A stretch of 64,000 nucleotides of DNA from Limnohabitans sp. T6-5. Lineage in GTDB: Bacteria; Pseudomonadota; Gammaproteobacteria; Burkholderiales; Burkholderiaceae_C. Shown here in pieces: positions 25,905-34,393 of the stretch. The notes under the pieces are model-generated. The model was not told where the DNA came from and searched no databases. It saw only the letters and a program-made list of their open reading frames with translations. The stretch lies in the NCBI RefSeq assembly GCF_003063315.1, contig NZ_NERV01000002.1, forward strand, positions 372,001-436,000, written 5' to 3'. Position 1 is the stretch's first letter; the number at the start of each line of letters is the position of its first letter. The translations under genes were made by a program, and so were the position numbers.

Positions 25905-28520
25905 TCAAAAATCGTTGCTGAAGGCGAGGTCAATGCGCATAGTGGTGCGCCATGCCTCGGCTTTTGTTTTGGCGTCGCGTGCCACCAAGAAATAGTCCTT
26001 GTTTCGATCATAGTCACCGGACTGGATGGTGAGCATCAGCGAACGCTTGCGCTCCTCCATCAGGGGCGACGCGCTGTCGAACGTCAGCGCCTGTTCGTCA
26101 CTCACCACTTGGTCGCCATCGCGGATGGAGAACATCAGCGTGACGGGCAAGACGCGGTCCGAGACAGCTTCGGTCTGGATGAATTCAAAGCGCTGCTTGT
26201 TGGTCACGATGCGGTTGCTCGACCCCAACTGGCTCACGTCCACTGTCTTGATGCGGGTCTTCTCGGCATCGCCTTCTTTGACCACGATGACCGGCACCAC
26301 AATTTCTTGGGGCATGGCACTGCCGTGCACAAAACGGGCGCCACCCACAAAGTGAAAGCGCCCTGCCCCCTTGGGCACCAGAAAATCCACACTGCCTTCA
26401 CCCGGTTCTGTACCCGCCGTGATCGATGTGTTGCCCGTCCACGCACCAGACATGGGCCACATGCCCCGGCCCAGGATGTAGCGTTTTTTGGGCTTGATCA
26501 CACCGGGCATGGCATCTTCAACTTTCGACCGATCGGCATCTTCCAGTGCCGACTCCTGGTACAAGAAACCATGGTCAGCCGTCACAAATATGGTGGAGCC
26601 ATTCAAGTTGTTAATGATGAAACTGACCAGTTCCTGCAACTCGCGAACGGCTTGCTCGGTGGCTTCAAATGTCTTGCCTTCGGTGCTGCGTTTGTCGCCA
26701 ATGGCGTCGATGTGATCGTGGTAGATGTAAACCAGCTGATGCGGTTTAACGAAATCACGTCCACCCAGCTTGCCTTTTTCCATCAACTCATCGCGGCTGA
26801 TCGCCACTCCGCCGTGACGCCCCAAGACAGCACTGCGCTGCTCTAAGGTGGCGCAAGCCATGCCATCCACCGTGACATCCAGCGCCGCATTGCTGCGATA
26901 AGCCAATTGCTTGTGCGGCAACAAACTGGCCATGCCCAAGGTTGTGTAACTGGGCAGCACGCCCAGCATGGTTTCAAGACGTGCCTTGACCCGGTTTTTC
27001 GAGTTGAGCGTACTGGTCAACTCCTCGGCCGCTTCAAAACGGAAAGCGTCCGAGATGACGACATAAACCCGCTTGGCACCTGATGAATAGCTGGGCGTCA
27101 CAAATTGCTCAAAAAAGTTCTGCTGATTGGGCACATCAGCCAGCTTCCAATGTTGAAGCAGCCCTGAAGGCCCACCCACTACAGCATCCCAGGCAGATGA
27201 CAACTGACCAATGAACCAACCCGAGTAGGCATCTTCCATGCGCTCACGCAGCTCGTGCAGCAGCGACCAACCCATGGGCTCCACAGCATCTGTGGCACGC
27301 ATGAAGTTTCGGTACAACTGGTCAAAGCGGAAAAGCTCCGACCGATAAGACGCAAACGCCGCATCGGCAGAGCCAAAACTGAAGCCTTGGCTGTACTTGG
27401 CCTGTAACTCAAAAAAGCTGGCTGCCGCACCCAGCGCGTCATAACTCGCCGCCAGCGCCTTGGTGTGGTCATTGGCGCCAGCCAGCAAGGTGTTGGCCCA
27501 ATGCCCGTCACGGCGCTTGGCCATCAGCTCGCGCACCGCATCCATGTTGGCACCGGCCCCGGCAATGATGCGGGACTTCAAGTCAGCAATGACACGCTTG
27601 TCAATCGACTCAAATGTCATGGCGTGCACCAACTGCTCGGCTGACAGTGCAGCCAGCATGGCGGAGACGTGCAACTCCTCAGCCACCACCGCAGAAAGCG
27701 CGTTGTAACTGGCGTAATTGGCCATATCTGAACGCCAACGGCTGGCAAAAACCGAGGCATGAGCCGCCCGCACCCGGTCGGTGATCATGAAATGGTTCAG
27801 CGATGAAGGTGTGAGGCCAATGGCCTGACAAAAGTCGGTAACCAAAACCCGATACAACAATCCGCGCATAGATGGTGGTTCGGTGCCCGCCTCGCGATAG
27901 CCAAACTCCTCTTCGGCCAATGACCAGAATGCACTGTCCAGGTCTTGAGCAGCCATGTCGTTCAGTGGCTTGGGCGTGAGCGTCAAGTCAGCACCCTCAT
28001 TGGCCAGCGACTGAAACACCTTCAAGAAAATGCCCGAAGCATCTGGGGTGTCCGAGCGAGCCAGCACTGCCAGCATCTTCCGGTCCAGATCTGCCGCCTG
28101 ATCACCCGGCTGCACCCAACGCTTGAGGCGTTCCACACGGTCTTTGGCCCGCATGAATTTGGCCCGCTGCTTCAAATGGCCGTGCAAAACCCGGCTCGAA
28201 AGGCCCAACTCGTCAAGCTGCATTGAGGCACTGTCCGCACTGAACGCCTTGCCACGCAAGCGCGCATCGAGCAGCCAGTCATCCTCGGGTGCCGGGCAGT
28301 CGGCGGTGGCATAAACCAACCAGCGCGAATCGGGGTCTTGCTCCAGCAGCACTTTGGCCTTCAAGGCGGGCGTCTGGTCCAGGCGCAACAGCTTGACGCC
28401 GCTGATGTCCAAAGCGTCGATCTCAGTGATGAACTCGCTGTCGGGGTCGTTCCAGAAGACCAGTTTCTGGCCATCATTGAATTGGCGATCTAGGGCTGTA
28501 AAGAAAGGCGATGAACTCAT
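25905..28520 (-). CDS. pglZ: BREX protein PglZ, alkaline-phosphatase-like (type A)
   Basis: An 871-residue core BREX protein with a C-terminal PglZ/alkaline phosphatase-like domain. Visible blocks are VYVVISDAFRFEAAEELTST (metal-binding Asp), MLGVLPSYTTLGMASLLPHK, VYIYHDHIDAIGDKRSTEGK and IFVTADHGFLYQES, the last carrying the Asp-His pair. The N-terminal half (FFTALDRQFNDGQKLVFWND) matches type I PglZ. The ATG at 28520 overlaps the stop of the upstream Toprim gene (ATGA), so it is translationally coupled to a non-core passenger. The brxL gene follows directly. Confidence 0.96.
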   Translation of the reverse strand: MSSSPFFTALDRQFNDGQKLVFWNDPDSEFITEIDALDISGVKLLRLDQTPALKAKVLLEQDPDSRWLVYATADCPAPEDDWLLDARLRGKAFSADSASMQLDELGLSSRVLHGHLKQRAKFMRAKDRVERLKRWVQPGDQAADLDRKMLAVLARSDTPDASGIFLKVFQSLANEGADLTLTPKPLNDMAAQDLDSAFWSLAEEEFGYREAGTEPPSMRGLLYRVLVTDFCQAIGLTPSSLNHFMITDRVRAAHASVFASRWRSDMANYASYNALSAVVAEELHVSAMLAALSAEQLVHAMTFESIDKRVIADLKSRIIAGAGANMDAVRELMAKRRDGHWANTLLAGANDHTKALAASYDALGAAASFFELQAKYSQGFSFGSADAAFASYRSELFRFDQLYRNFMRATDAVEPMGWSLLHELRERMEDAYSGWFIGQLSSAWDAVVGGPSGLLQHWKLADVPNQQNFFEQFVTPSYSSGAKRVYVVISDAFRFEAAEELTSTLNSKNRVKARLETMLGVLPSYTTLGMASLLPHKQLAYRSNAALDVTVDGMACATLEQRSAVLGRHGGVAISRDELMEKGKLGGRDFVKPHQLVYIYHDHIDAIGDKRSTEGKTFEATEQAVRELQELVSFIINNLNGSTIFVTADHGFLYQESALEDADRSKVEDAMPGVIKPKKRYILGRGMWPMSGAWTGNTSITAGTEPGEGSVDFLVPKGAGRFHFVGGARFVHGSAMPQEIVVPVIVVKEGDAEKTRIKTVDVSQLGSSNRIVTNKQRFEFIQTEAVSDRVLPVTLMFSIRDGDQVVSDEQALTFDSASPLMEERKRSLMLTIQSGDYDRNKDYFLVARDAKTKAEAWRTTMRIDLAFSNDF

Positions 28521-29101
28521 GATTGTGGGGCTACCAATGCACGTAATCCGTCGTGAAACGCCGTGGCGCTGGGGCAAGCTGGATGCACTGCTGCTCGACC
28601 GAAGTGATAGTTCAAGGCACCACACATTTTCTTTGCAAAAATGACTTTGTTGGTACCTGGCCCTCTTGCCCCGTGGTGCTTAGCCACTTCTTTCAGCCAG
28701 TCCCAGGGCATCCCTGGCGTTTGCTCCGGTGCAGACTCATAAAAATCAGTGCACTTGAGCCAGCGCTGCATTGCCTCTGTATCCGCTAAAAACCATGCCT
28801 CCAACGCTTTGACCGCAACAAAAATCAAATTCGCGTGTTTAGTTGTCACCCGAGTTTTGACCGCCTCAACATTGGGCGCGTCTTCCAGGTCGGTCAAGAT
28901 CACAATGTGTTGAGGTTGGCTGCGTTCGAACTGCGCCAGCATGGGGCCAATGTGATGCGGGAGCAAATTACCGCCTCCTTTGGCGTTAATCACAGGACTA
29001 CAAATTTCAATTCCTTGCTCACTTGCCCATTTTCTGAATCCGGCTGATTCGATTAGCACCTTTTCAGAATCTCCCTCGACTATGAAGCCGACTTTCACCA
29101 T
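28517..29101 (-). CDS. DUF4276/Toprim-like protein, partner of ATPase 3
   Basis: A 194-residue protein with the layout of small Toprim-fold nucleases. The first strand ends in an acidic residue (VKVGFIVEGDSEKVLI, Glu9), a later strand carries an Asp pair (HIVILTDLEDAPN), and ALEAWFLADTEAM follows, as in DUF4276/RloB-like proteins. It overlaps the end of the ATPase gene by seven bases and the start of pglZ by four, so ATPase, Toprim and PglZ are made in one coupled run. In OLD, PARIS and RloAB systems a Toprim nuclease is held by an AAA ATPase until phage is sensed; that role is inferred here. Confidence 0.7.
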   Translation of the reverse strand: MVKVGFIVEGDSEKVLIESAGFRKWASEQGIEICSPVINAKGGGNLLPHHIGPMLAQFERSQPQHIVILTDLEDAPNVEAVKTRVTTKHANLIFVAVKALEAWFLADTEAMQRWLKCTDFYESAPEQTPGMPWDWLKEVAKHHGARGPGTNKVIFAKKMCGALNYHFGRAAVHPACPSATAFHDGLRALVAPQS

Positions 29102-30213
29102 GGCAAGCCCCCGTCAAACATGTTCATCAGCCATGCCGTATCCAAATTCAGCCCATCTAGAGCAGCGCTGCTTTGAGCTGCGTTTTTTGCCACGGTCTTA
29201 CCCTCAAGCTTGTTAACGAGCCACAACTCTTCAACAGTTGACGCACGCACCAAAGACTCGCTGTGTGTAGTCACAAAAACCGGGTGCTCAATGCTCGCGT
29301 TTTGCCGCATCAAATCAACTAAAGCTTCTATCCCTTTGGGATGTAGCCCTCGCTCGGGCTCCTCAATCAGCGTGATGCCATGCTTTTTGGCACGGCTCAG
29401 CACCGCAGTCATGATGCACAGCGCGTAAATTGTTCCGTCCGAAATCAAATTGGCAGGAAAGTGCGCCTTCGTGCCCTCTTCCTTGAATTTAATGACAGTG
29501 CCCCCACTCAGGCGATCAGGCTCAGCGCGCACTTGCTCCATGCCGGGCACTAACAAACTCATCCACTCCATGACCTGAGTGCGGAAATCGTCGTCTTTTT
29601 CAAGAGTGGCAAGCATTGTGGCCACGTTATGACCATTTGGATGTAAAGCTGTCGTGTCAGCGCTTGACCCGTCTGGTTCCTTGGCCCCCATGGGATCGAA
29701 TCTAAAAACCTCGACATTGGTTAAATAGTCATAAAAATGGAATTCCGCCTGGGTGAACAGCAGCGCCGACATGTCTGGCGGCCATTTTTCGATCGTCGTG
29801 GACTTGTCACTGTCCCTGGACGAAATCAAGGGATCACTCCCCTTTTTTCGCTCCAGGATTTTTCTGCCATTCACCGTGAATAACTCATCCAGTTGTGGCG
29901 TTGTGTCCATGTCGTGTACCTTCAGCGCATAGACCAAGGCTAGACCGTCTAATGTTGCACGCATAGTGAAACCAAATGTGCGGGCGTTTCGTCTTCGCAA
30001 TTTGTAACTGTGCACCTGTGGAAACCCACGAAACTGCCGCAAGGCCTTAACAGCCCCTGACTCCACAACGGCGCTGACGAAAGACAAGGCATCCATCAGA
30101 TTACTTTTGCCAGAACCGTTGGGGCCAGCAAACACACTGAATGGCGTCAGTCCCGTTAGCTTCATGTCTGCTACGCTTTTGAAGCCTGAGACCTGAACCA
30201 TATCAATTTTCAT
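29095..30213 (-). CDS. AAA ATPase (AAA_21/RecF-like), ATPase 3 of the BREX insert
   Basis: A 372-residue SMC/OLD-like ATPase. N-terminal strand IDMVQVSGFKSVADMKLTGL leads into Walker A GPNGSGKSN (residues 30-38). Late in the protein are HFPANLISDGTIYALCIMTA, Walker B ITLIEEPERGLHPKGIEALV and the TTHSESLV segment. The ATG at 30213 is preceded by GGAAAG; an earlier start at 30273 lacks support. It lies 66 bases after the DUF1963 gene and overlaps the Toprim gene behind it. Sequence differs clearly from the other two ATPases nearby, so it is not a recent duplicate. Confidence 0.85.
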   Translation of the reverse strand: MKIDMVQVSGFKSVADMKLTGLTPFSVFAGPNGSGKSNLMDALSFVSAVVESGAVKALRQFRGFPQVHSYKLRRRNARTFGFTMRATLDGLALVYALKVHDMDTTPQLDELFTVNGRKILERKKGSDPLISSRDSDKSTTIEKWPPDMSALLFTQAEFHFYDYLTNVEVFRFDPMGAKEPDGSSADTTALHPNGHNVATMLATLEKDDDFRTQVMEWMSLLVPGMEQVRAEPDRLSGGTVIKFKEEGTKAHFPANLISDGTIYALCIMTAVLSRAKKHGITLIEEPERGLHPKGIEALVDLMRQNASIEHPVFVTTHSESLVRASTVEELWLVNKLEGKTVAKNAAQSSAALDGLNLDTAWLMNMFDGGLPW

Positions 30214-30279
30214 TTTTTCTTTCCAATTCGAATTTAGACCATGCTTTGCAACATGTTCGATTTCGCCGATCAAAACAAC

Positions 30280-31311
30280 TCAGCTACAACTCCAATCGAA
30301 CGAGAAGCCCTTTTCCTTGCTGTAAAAGACTTGTGCATTACCGCCATCACCCCATTCTCGCAAGCCAATCGACTCAAAGCACAGTAATGGTGGATCTCTG
30401 TCGTCAGCTGCGTATTGAATGTGATGGAACGTTCCCAGAAAGCATGGGTACTCGTCCTTGCCGCAGCAATCACGCCAGGCTTCGTAGGCACTGCAAACGT
30501 CATGGAGCAAAGCGATGACTGCAGCATCCTCTGGTGTGGACTTTTCCAAAAGCTTCTTTTTCAGCTTTTCAAGTTTTGCAACGGCGTTTTGCTGGTCTAG
30601 GGTAGTGGTGCAGTAAATACGACTTTCGGCAAAGCCCGTGATCTGTGAGCACATGACCACATCGTCGCCATAGGTGTCACCATAAATTTCCGCCAAGCGA
30701 ATCCACTCATCCCAATCCGTATCTTCCAAAGCGTCGGCGCTGGCGTGGCCCAATTTCAAGGCCGCCTCGGTAATAAATTGGTTTTTACTGGGCTTGAGCT
30801 CTGAGTGGAAATCCCTCAACCACTCGGCGGCATCAGGCAAAAGAACTTCAATATCCGATTCATAGGGGATGACTGGCGTCAACAAGCTGGCATCGGCCTC
30901 AGCAGACGGAATCACTCGAACCAAAGCCTCACCCTGTTGATCGCCCGACTGAGAGAGCCACACCTGAACAAGCCCCTCCACCGCATCCATCTGCACAGGG
31001 AAAAGGGCTGTATCTAACTGACAAAGGGGTGCCATGGGCTCTGCATTGTCATCCATGGGCCATGGGTACGGTTGGCTGGTAAACACAGGCCCCAATAGAA
31101 CGCTACCCAAGCGATCAACTTTCTGGCATGGCACTTCTTCCATCACAAATGGAAATCCTGATCGAGCAGATTTGACCCTTGAGCAAAGCCCCCGTAACTC
31201 GTGTTCTTCGATGGCCGAATACTTGTCAGTTGCGACAGACAGTAACTGGTCCAGCGTTGCAAGCAGCTTGTTGGCTGTGTCCAATGTCTTGCCACTCAAA
31301 AAATGGTTCAT
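30280..31311 (-). CDS. DUF1963 (YwqG-like) protein within the BREX insert
   Basis: About 343 residues. The middle (GPVFTSQPYPWPMDDNAEPM then APLCQLDTALFP and VEGLVQVWLS) and the end (LREWGDGGNAQVFYSKEKGF) resemble the DUF1963/YwqG family, whose function is unknown; family members often occur in immunity or toxin loci. The start at 31311 (MNHFLSGKTLDTANKLLATL) is preceded by TAGGA six bases upstream; an ATG at 31344 has no ribosome site. It is a passenger between the broken DUF1016 gene and ATPase 3. A substrate cannot be inferred. Confidence 0.65.
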   Translation of the reverse strand: MNHFLSGKTLDTANKLLATLDQLLSVATDKYSAIEEHELRGLCSRVKSARSGFPFVMEEVPCQKVDRLGSVLLGPVFTSQPYPWPMDDNAEPMAPLCQLDTALFPVQMDAVEGLVQVWLSQSGDQQGEALVRVIPSAEADASLLTPVIPYESDIEVLLPDAAEWLRDFHSELKPSKNQFITEAALKLGHASADALEDTDWDEWIRLAEIYGDTYGDDVVMCSQITGFAESRIYCTTTLDQQNAVAKLEKLKKKLLEKSTPEDAAVIALLHDVCSAYEAWRDCCGKDEYPCFLGTFHHIQYAADDRDPPLLCFESIGLREWGDGGNAQVFYSKEKGFSFDWSCS

Positions 31312-31406
31312 ATCAATCCTAAAAATTTTGCCAAAAAATTCCATCTACTGCTGTAGCTAAGTCCGTCCTTGTCCATTTATCCAGCTGCAGCAAATCATTT
31401 TCAATC

Positions 31407-31774
31407 TTATGCACCGAAAGAAGTGCGCCATTGGTATTCTCGAATGTGGCCCCACAGAATTTGTGCAACAGCCTGTTGCACAAAGTCCAGATCCGGCCAT
31501 TGCTCCGCAAAACTGCGCATGTACAGCAGGTTTCGGCGTGAAAAGCCCTTCATGTCGGGGAACTCCGCCGTCAAGTCGCGTGCCAGCTGTTCGATCACCT
31601 TGGAACCCCAGCCCTGCACCTGCTGCCGCTCCAGAATGTCGCGGCCAATCTGCCAGTACAACAACACCAATTCACGGTTAACGGTCAGGCTTGAGCGTTG
31701 CTGGGCGGACTGGATGCGCTGTTTCAGATCCAACTGCCACTCTCCGTCCCCCCCCCCTCAGACAGATTGTTCAT
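31407..31774 (-). pseudogene. Broken DUF1016 (YhcG-like) gene, N-terminal part, frame broken at a G tract
   Basis: The frame from 31733 to 31407 encodes LDLKQRIQSAQQRSSLTVNR, then ELVLLYWQIGRDILERQQ and AVAQILWGH, the N-terminal domain of DUF1016 proteins. The PD-(D/E)XK nuclease domain that should follow is missing; the frame ends 17 residues after AVAQILWGH. At the 5' end an ATG at 31774 overlaps the preceding Toprim stop (ATGA) and would start MNNLSEGG, but a run of ten G on the coding strand (31748-31757) puts it out of frame. Eight or eleven G would join the two parts. The gene is thus doubly defective, or is phase-variable and encodes only the first domain. Confidence 0.7.
31748..31757 (-). 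repeat. Homopolymer G(10) tract
   Basis: Ten consecutive C on the plus strand (G on the coding strand), six codons after the coupled ATG of the DUF1016 remnant. Slipped-strand change by +1 or -2 would restore the reading frame. It is the longest homopolymer I noticed in the window; a sequencing error in its length cannot be excluded. Confidence 0.75.
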
Positions 31775-32523
31775 GTGAAGCTCCGCCCCGCTGGGCGCAG
31801 GATTGCTTGTGCCACCTCATGAAAACGATCGCAAAACGCCCGAAAGCTGGGCATTGTCTGCAAATTGCTCCAATCTTGCGGGTTGCTGACACACCAGTCA
31901 GCCTCCAATGCCGCGTTTTGCGGCGCCCCCATGAAAGCTTCCCACTGGTCTTTGGCTGAATTGGGTGAGTTGTCGTTGCCCGAAATGTCTTCCAGAGAGG
32001 CATGTGAATGCTGCGAGGTTTGGCCCGCACACAGCAACCATGCCTCGGATTTGGGTTTGGGCAGCATGGGCACGCCGAAATCAAACTCAGCAGACTTAAA
32101 GCCATTGACCATGCTGCCCCACTTGGCTTGCCACATTTGCCCTGGGGCGCTGCCTGTGCCATCGGCATCGCGGAACAACACCGCCATCACCGGCCCGGCG
32201 TAGTCTGCCGCCAATTGCTTGGCCATCAGGCCCAACTGTTGGGCGTTGCTGAAGTACAGGCCCGTTTCAGTCACCAGCTTCTTGCCCCGTAAGGGTTGCA
32301 TCCGCTTACCGGAATTTTTGGCCTGTTCAGCCAAAGCGGTCTTGCTAACGAACTGCACAGCCTCAGGTGTATCCAACAAGTTGTAGCTCAGTAAGGAGAC
32401 CCACAAGCGTCCTAACCAAACCGCCATGGGTCCACGGTTGAATGTCTCGTCACTGCACTGGCCTTGTGCGTTGTTACAGGTCCCCAAGTCTCGCGGGCCT
32501 TCTCCACTGATCAGTAGCTTCAT
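31771..32523 (-). CDS. Toprim-like protein, partner of ATPase 2
   Basis: A 250-residue protein of no family I can name with certainty. Its plan is Toprim-like: KLLISGEGPRDLG has an early Glu (residue 8), a later strand ends in an Asp pair (PVMAVLFRDADGTGSA), and KPKSEAWLLCAGQTSQ matches the EAW(L/F)L segment seen in the Toprim partner of ATPase 3. Its ATG overlaps the ATPase 2 stop (ATGA at 32520-32523) and its own stop overlaps the ATG of the DUF1016 remnant. The pairing suggests a nuclease controlled by the ATPase; activity is inferred. Confidence 0.6.
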   Translation of the reverse strand: MKLLISGEGPRDLGTCNNAQGQCSDETFNRGPMAVWLGRLWVSLLSYNLLDTPEAVQFVSKTALAEQAKNSGKRMQPLRGKKLVTETGLYFSNAQQLGLMAKQLAADYAGPVMAVLFRDADGTGSAPGQMWQAKWGSMVNGFKSAEFDFGVPMLPKPKSEAWLLCAGQTSQHSHASLEDISGNDNSPNSAKDQWEAFMGAPQNAALEADWCVSNPQDWSNLQTMPSFRAFCDRFHEVAQAILRPAGRSFT

Positions 32524-33728
32524 GCCTCACCTGCATCCACGGCCTTGGCTTCAGCCTCGGCTTCGGCACGTTCAACAGCTTCGATTTGGGCATCCAGCTC
32601 CATGCATTCCTGCGCCAACAGGCGCAAGTCAGTGTCCACAAATGCATCGCCAGGGCCCATCGCCTCCAGCTTGGCCGAGATGCGGGGGATGTCAAAAAAC
32701 GGTTTGATGCGAGTTTCGCCCTTAGGCGTTTTATACAAAAACTGCACCGCAGCCCGCGCCACTGCATCGGGTAAAAAATTGAGCAGCAAAGGGCTGTGTG
32801 TCGTCACCAACAACTGCTGCGGGCTTTCCAGCAAGGTGTCCACCAGTGTTTCAACAATTTCTTGATTGATGCCATTTTCCAACTCATCCAGCAGCAACAG
32901 CGAGCGGTCCGCATCGGCCTGCGTCAACACCGCCAAGATGCGCAGCAAGCCATCGTTCAAATGCAGGGCATCGGTTTCTAGCTTCTGGTCACCAAACTGC
33001 TCAAACACCGACAGCTTTTTCCATCCTGACTTTTGTGAGGTGACTTTGTAGTCCACCAAGGCGGGGTAAAACCTTTGAAGCAGCGACACCAGTTTGGTCT
33101 TTCGCTCCCCCTTGATGGTGTCGAGGTAGGCCGAGAGTTTTTCACCGCCGCTTCCAATGTCGTGCTCGCTGGCACGGGCGCTTTTGCGCAATTTGTCTGG
33201 TGACAACAATTCCAACGAACGCACACGGCGCAGTGCATCGCGGAACTCCAGCAACTCCGCAGGCAGCTCCGAGTCTTTCAGCGCAGAAAGGATAGAGCCT
33301 TGGTATTCGAACGCAATAGATTGGCTCTCACGACCACCAAGGGAATAAGTTTTCCCATCTAAACGTAGCACTTTTAAGTCTGTTTTTGGACGACTAATAA
33401 CAACAACGGCTTCTTGCGTGCAGCGCAAGTCGGATCTATTGAATGTCCCACTCCAAGCTAAATTTATGCCCTTTGAAGACTTAAAAGACACAGTGAACGT
33501 AATGTTCAGCTCCGTGCGAAGCTTGCAGCGCAGATCAGCTGCTGTCCACCCGCGCCGATCCAGCCACCCCTGCACATCACCACGCATCAGCTGCGAGACA
33601 AAATCCAGGGCTTGCAGCACCGTGCTTTTGCCCGCACCGTTCATGCCTACCAGACAAGTGAAATGCCCCAGCGGTATGGTCACCGCCGCCAAAGACTTGA
33701 AATTAACAATACGTACGATTTCAATCAT
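32520..33728 (-). CDS. AAA ATPase (AAA_21/RecF-like), ATPase 2 of the BREX insert
   Basis: A 402-residue OLD/SMC-like ATPase. It begins MIEIVRIVNFKSLAAVTIPL, with Walker A GMNGAGKST (residues 28-36). After a middle region come ALHLNDGLLRILAVLTQADA, Walker B RSLLLLDELENGI and QQLLVTTHSPLLLNFLPD. The C terminus is an acidic, Ala/Glu-rich helix (AVERAEAEAEAKAVDAGEA), likely a coiled segment. The ATG at 33728 overlaps the stop of the preceding Toprim gene, and its stop overlaps the next Toprim start, so it sits in an unbroken coupled chain. Confidence 0.85.
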   Translation of the reverse strand: MIEIVRIVNFKSLAAVTIPLGHFTCLVGMNGAGKSTVLQALDFVSQLMRGDVQGWLDRRGWTAADLRCKLRTELNITFTVSFKSSKGINLAWSGTFNRSDLRCTQEAVVVISRPKTDLKVLRLDGKTYSLGGRESQSIAFEYQGSILSALKDSELPAELLEFRDALRRVRSLELLSPDKLRKSARASEHDIGSGGEKLSAYLDTIKGERKTKLVSLLQRFYPALVDYKVTSQKSGWKKLSVFEQFGDQKLETDALHLNDGLLRILAVLTQADADRSLLLLDELENGINQEIVETLVDTLLESPQQLLVTTHSPLLLNFLPDAVARAAVQFLYKTPKGETRIKPFFDIPRISAKLEAMGPGDAFVDTDLRLLAQECMELDAQIEAVERAEAEAEAKAVDAGEA

Positions 33729-34393
33729 TTGGCTACAGGAAATATTTGTACAAGCCAAGCCTTCAGGGCAAGGAACTGAGGCGCTGATTCATCCAGCAGC
33801 CCGGGCTTGACCGCTTGCCACAGCCCGTGATCAGGCTCTGACTGCCATGCCAACCAAGTGCTCACCTCGGCCTTTGAACGCCTTGTAGTTTTAAACTTGG
33901 GCGCATGTGGAATCTGATCAATCGAACAACAGGCGTGCTGCATCAACGCCGCTTCGTCAGCATGAAGGTTGAGTTGAATCCAGTGCTCCAATGCCCCTTC
34001 ATCGGCATTGTTGGGCATGATCCAAGCACCCAAGTCATGTAGTCCATCGCCGTGTGTGAAAACGAGGCCCTGACTAGCAGGGGTAGACAACACATACCCT
34101 TTGCCAGTTAACAGCTGCGTTAGCTTTGCAAGCGTGTTATCAAAGCCCCCACCATCTGCGACTCTGTCTGCATCAACAACGATGGCCAAACGTTCTGTTT
34201 GTCCATCTGTCAACTGACTCAGATAGGTTTTTTCAACCGCAGCAAAAGCCGCCTCTTTGGAATTTTTGTATTGCCCTGCATCCCGTGGCGTGGCGATCTT
34301 GACCACAACAGGCAACTCCAAGTGCTTGCACAAGGCCTCAAAAAACGAGCGGTCAGCCTCGCCTTCAACAAGCAATATATTTATCTGGCTCAT
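33725..34393 (-). CDS. DUF3226-like Toprim protein, partner of ATPase 1
   Basis: A 222-residue protein resembling DUF3226. SQINILLVEGEADRSFFEAL carries the Toprim Glu, RLAIVVDADRVADGGG the Asp-x-Asp pair, and HDLGAWIMPNNADEGALEHW matches the family's W-M-P-(D/N)-N and E segment. Toprim proteins of this type pair with AAA ATPases in abortive-infection-like systems (RloB, AriB and AbiL are related designs). The start overlaps the ATPase 1 stop (ATGA) and the stop overlaps the ATPase 2 start. Nuclease activity and phage defence are inferred. Confidence 0.72.
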   Translation of the reverse strand: MSQINILLVEGEADRSFFEALCKHLELPVVVKIATPRDAGQYKNSKEAAFAAVEKTYLSQLTDGQTERLAIVVDADRVADGGGFDNTLAKLTQLLTGKGYVLSTPASQGLVFTHGDGLHDLGAWIMPNNADEGALEHWIQLNLHADEAALMQHACCSIDQIPHAPKFKTTRRSKAEVSTWLAWQSEPDHGLWQAVKPGLLDESAPQFLALKAWLVQIFPVAK

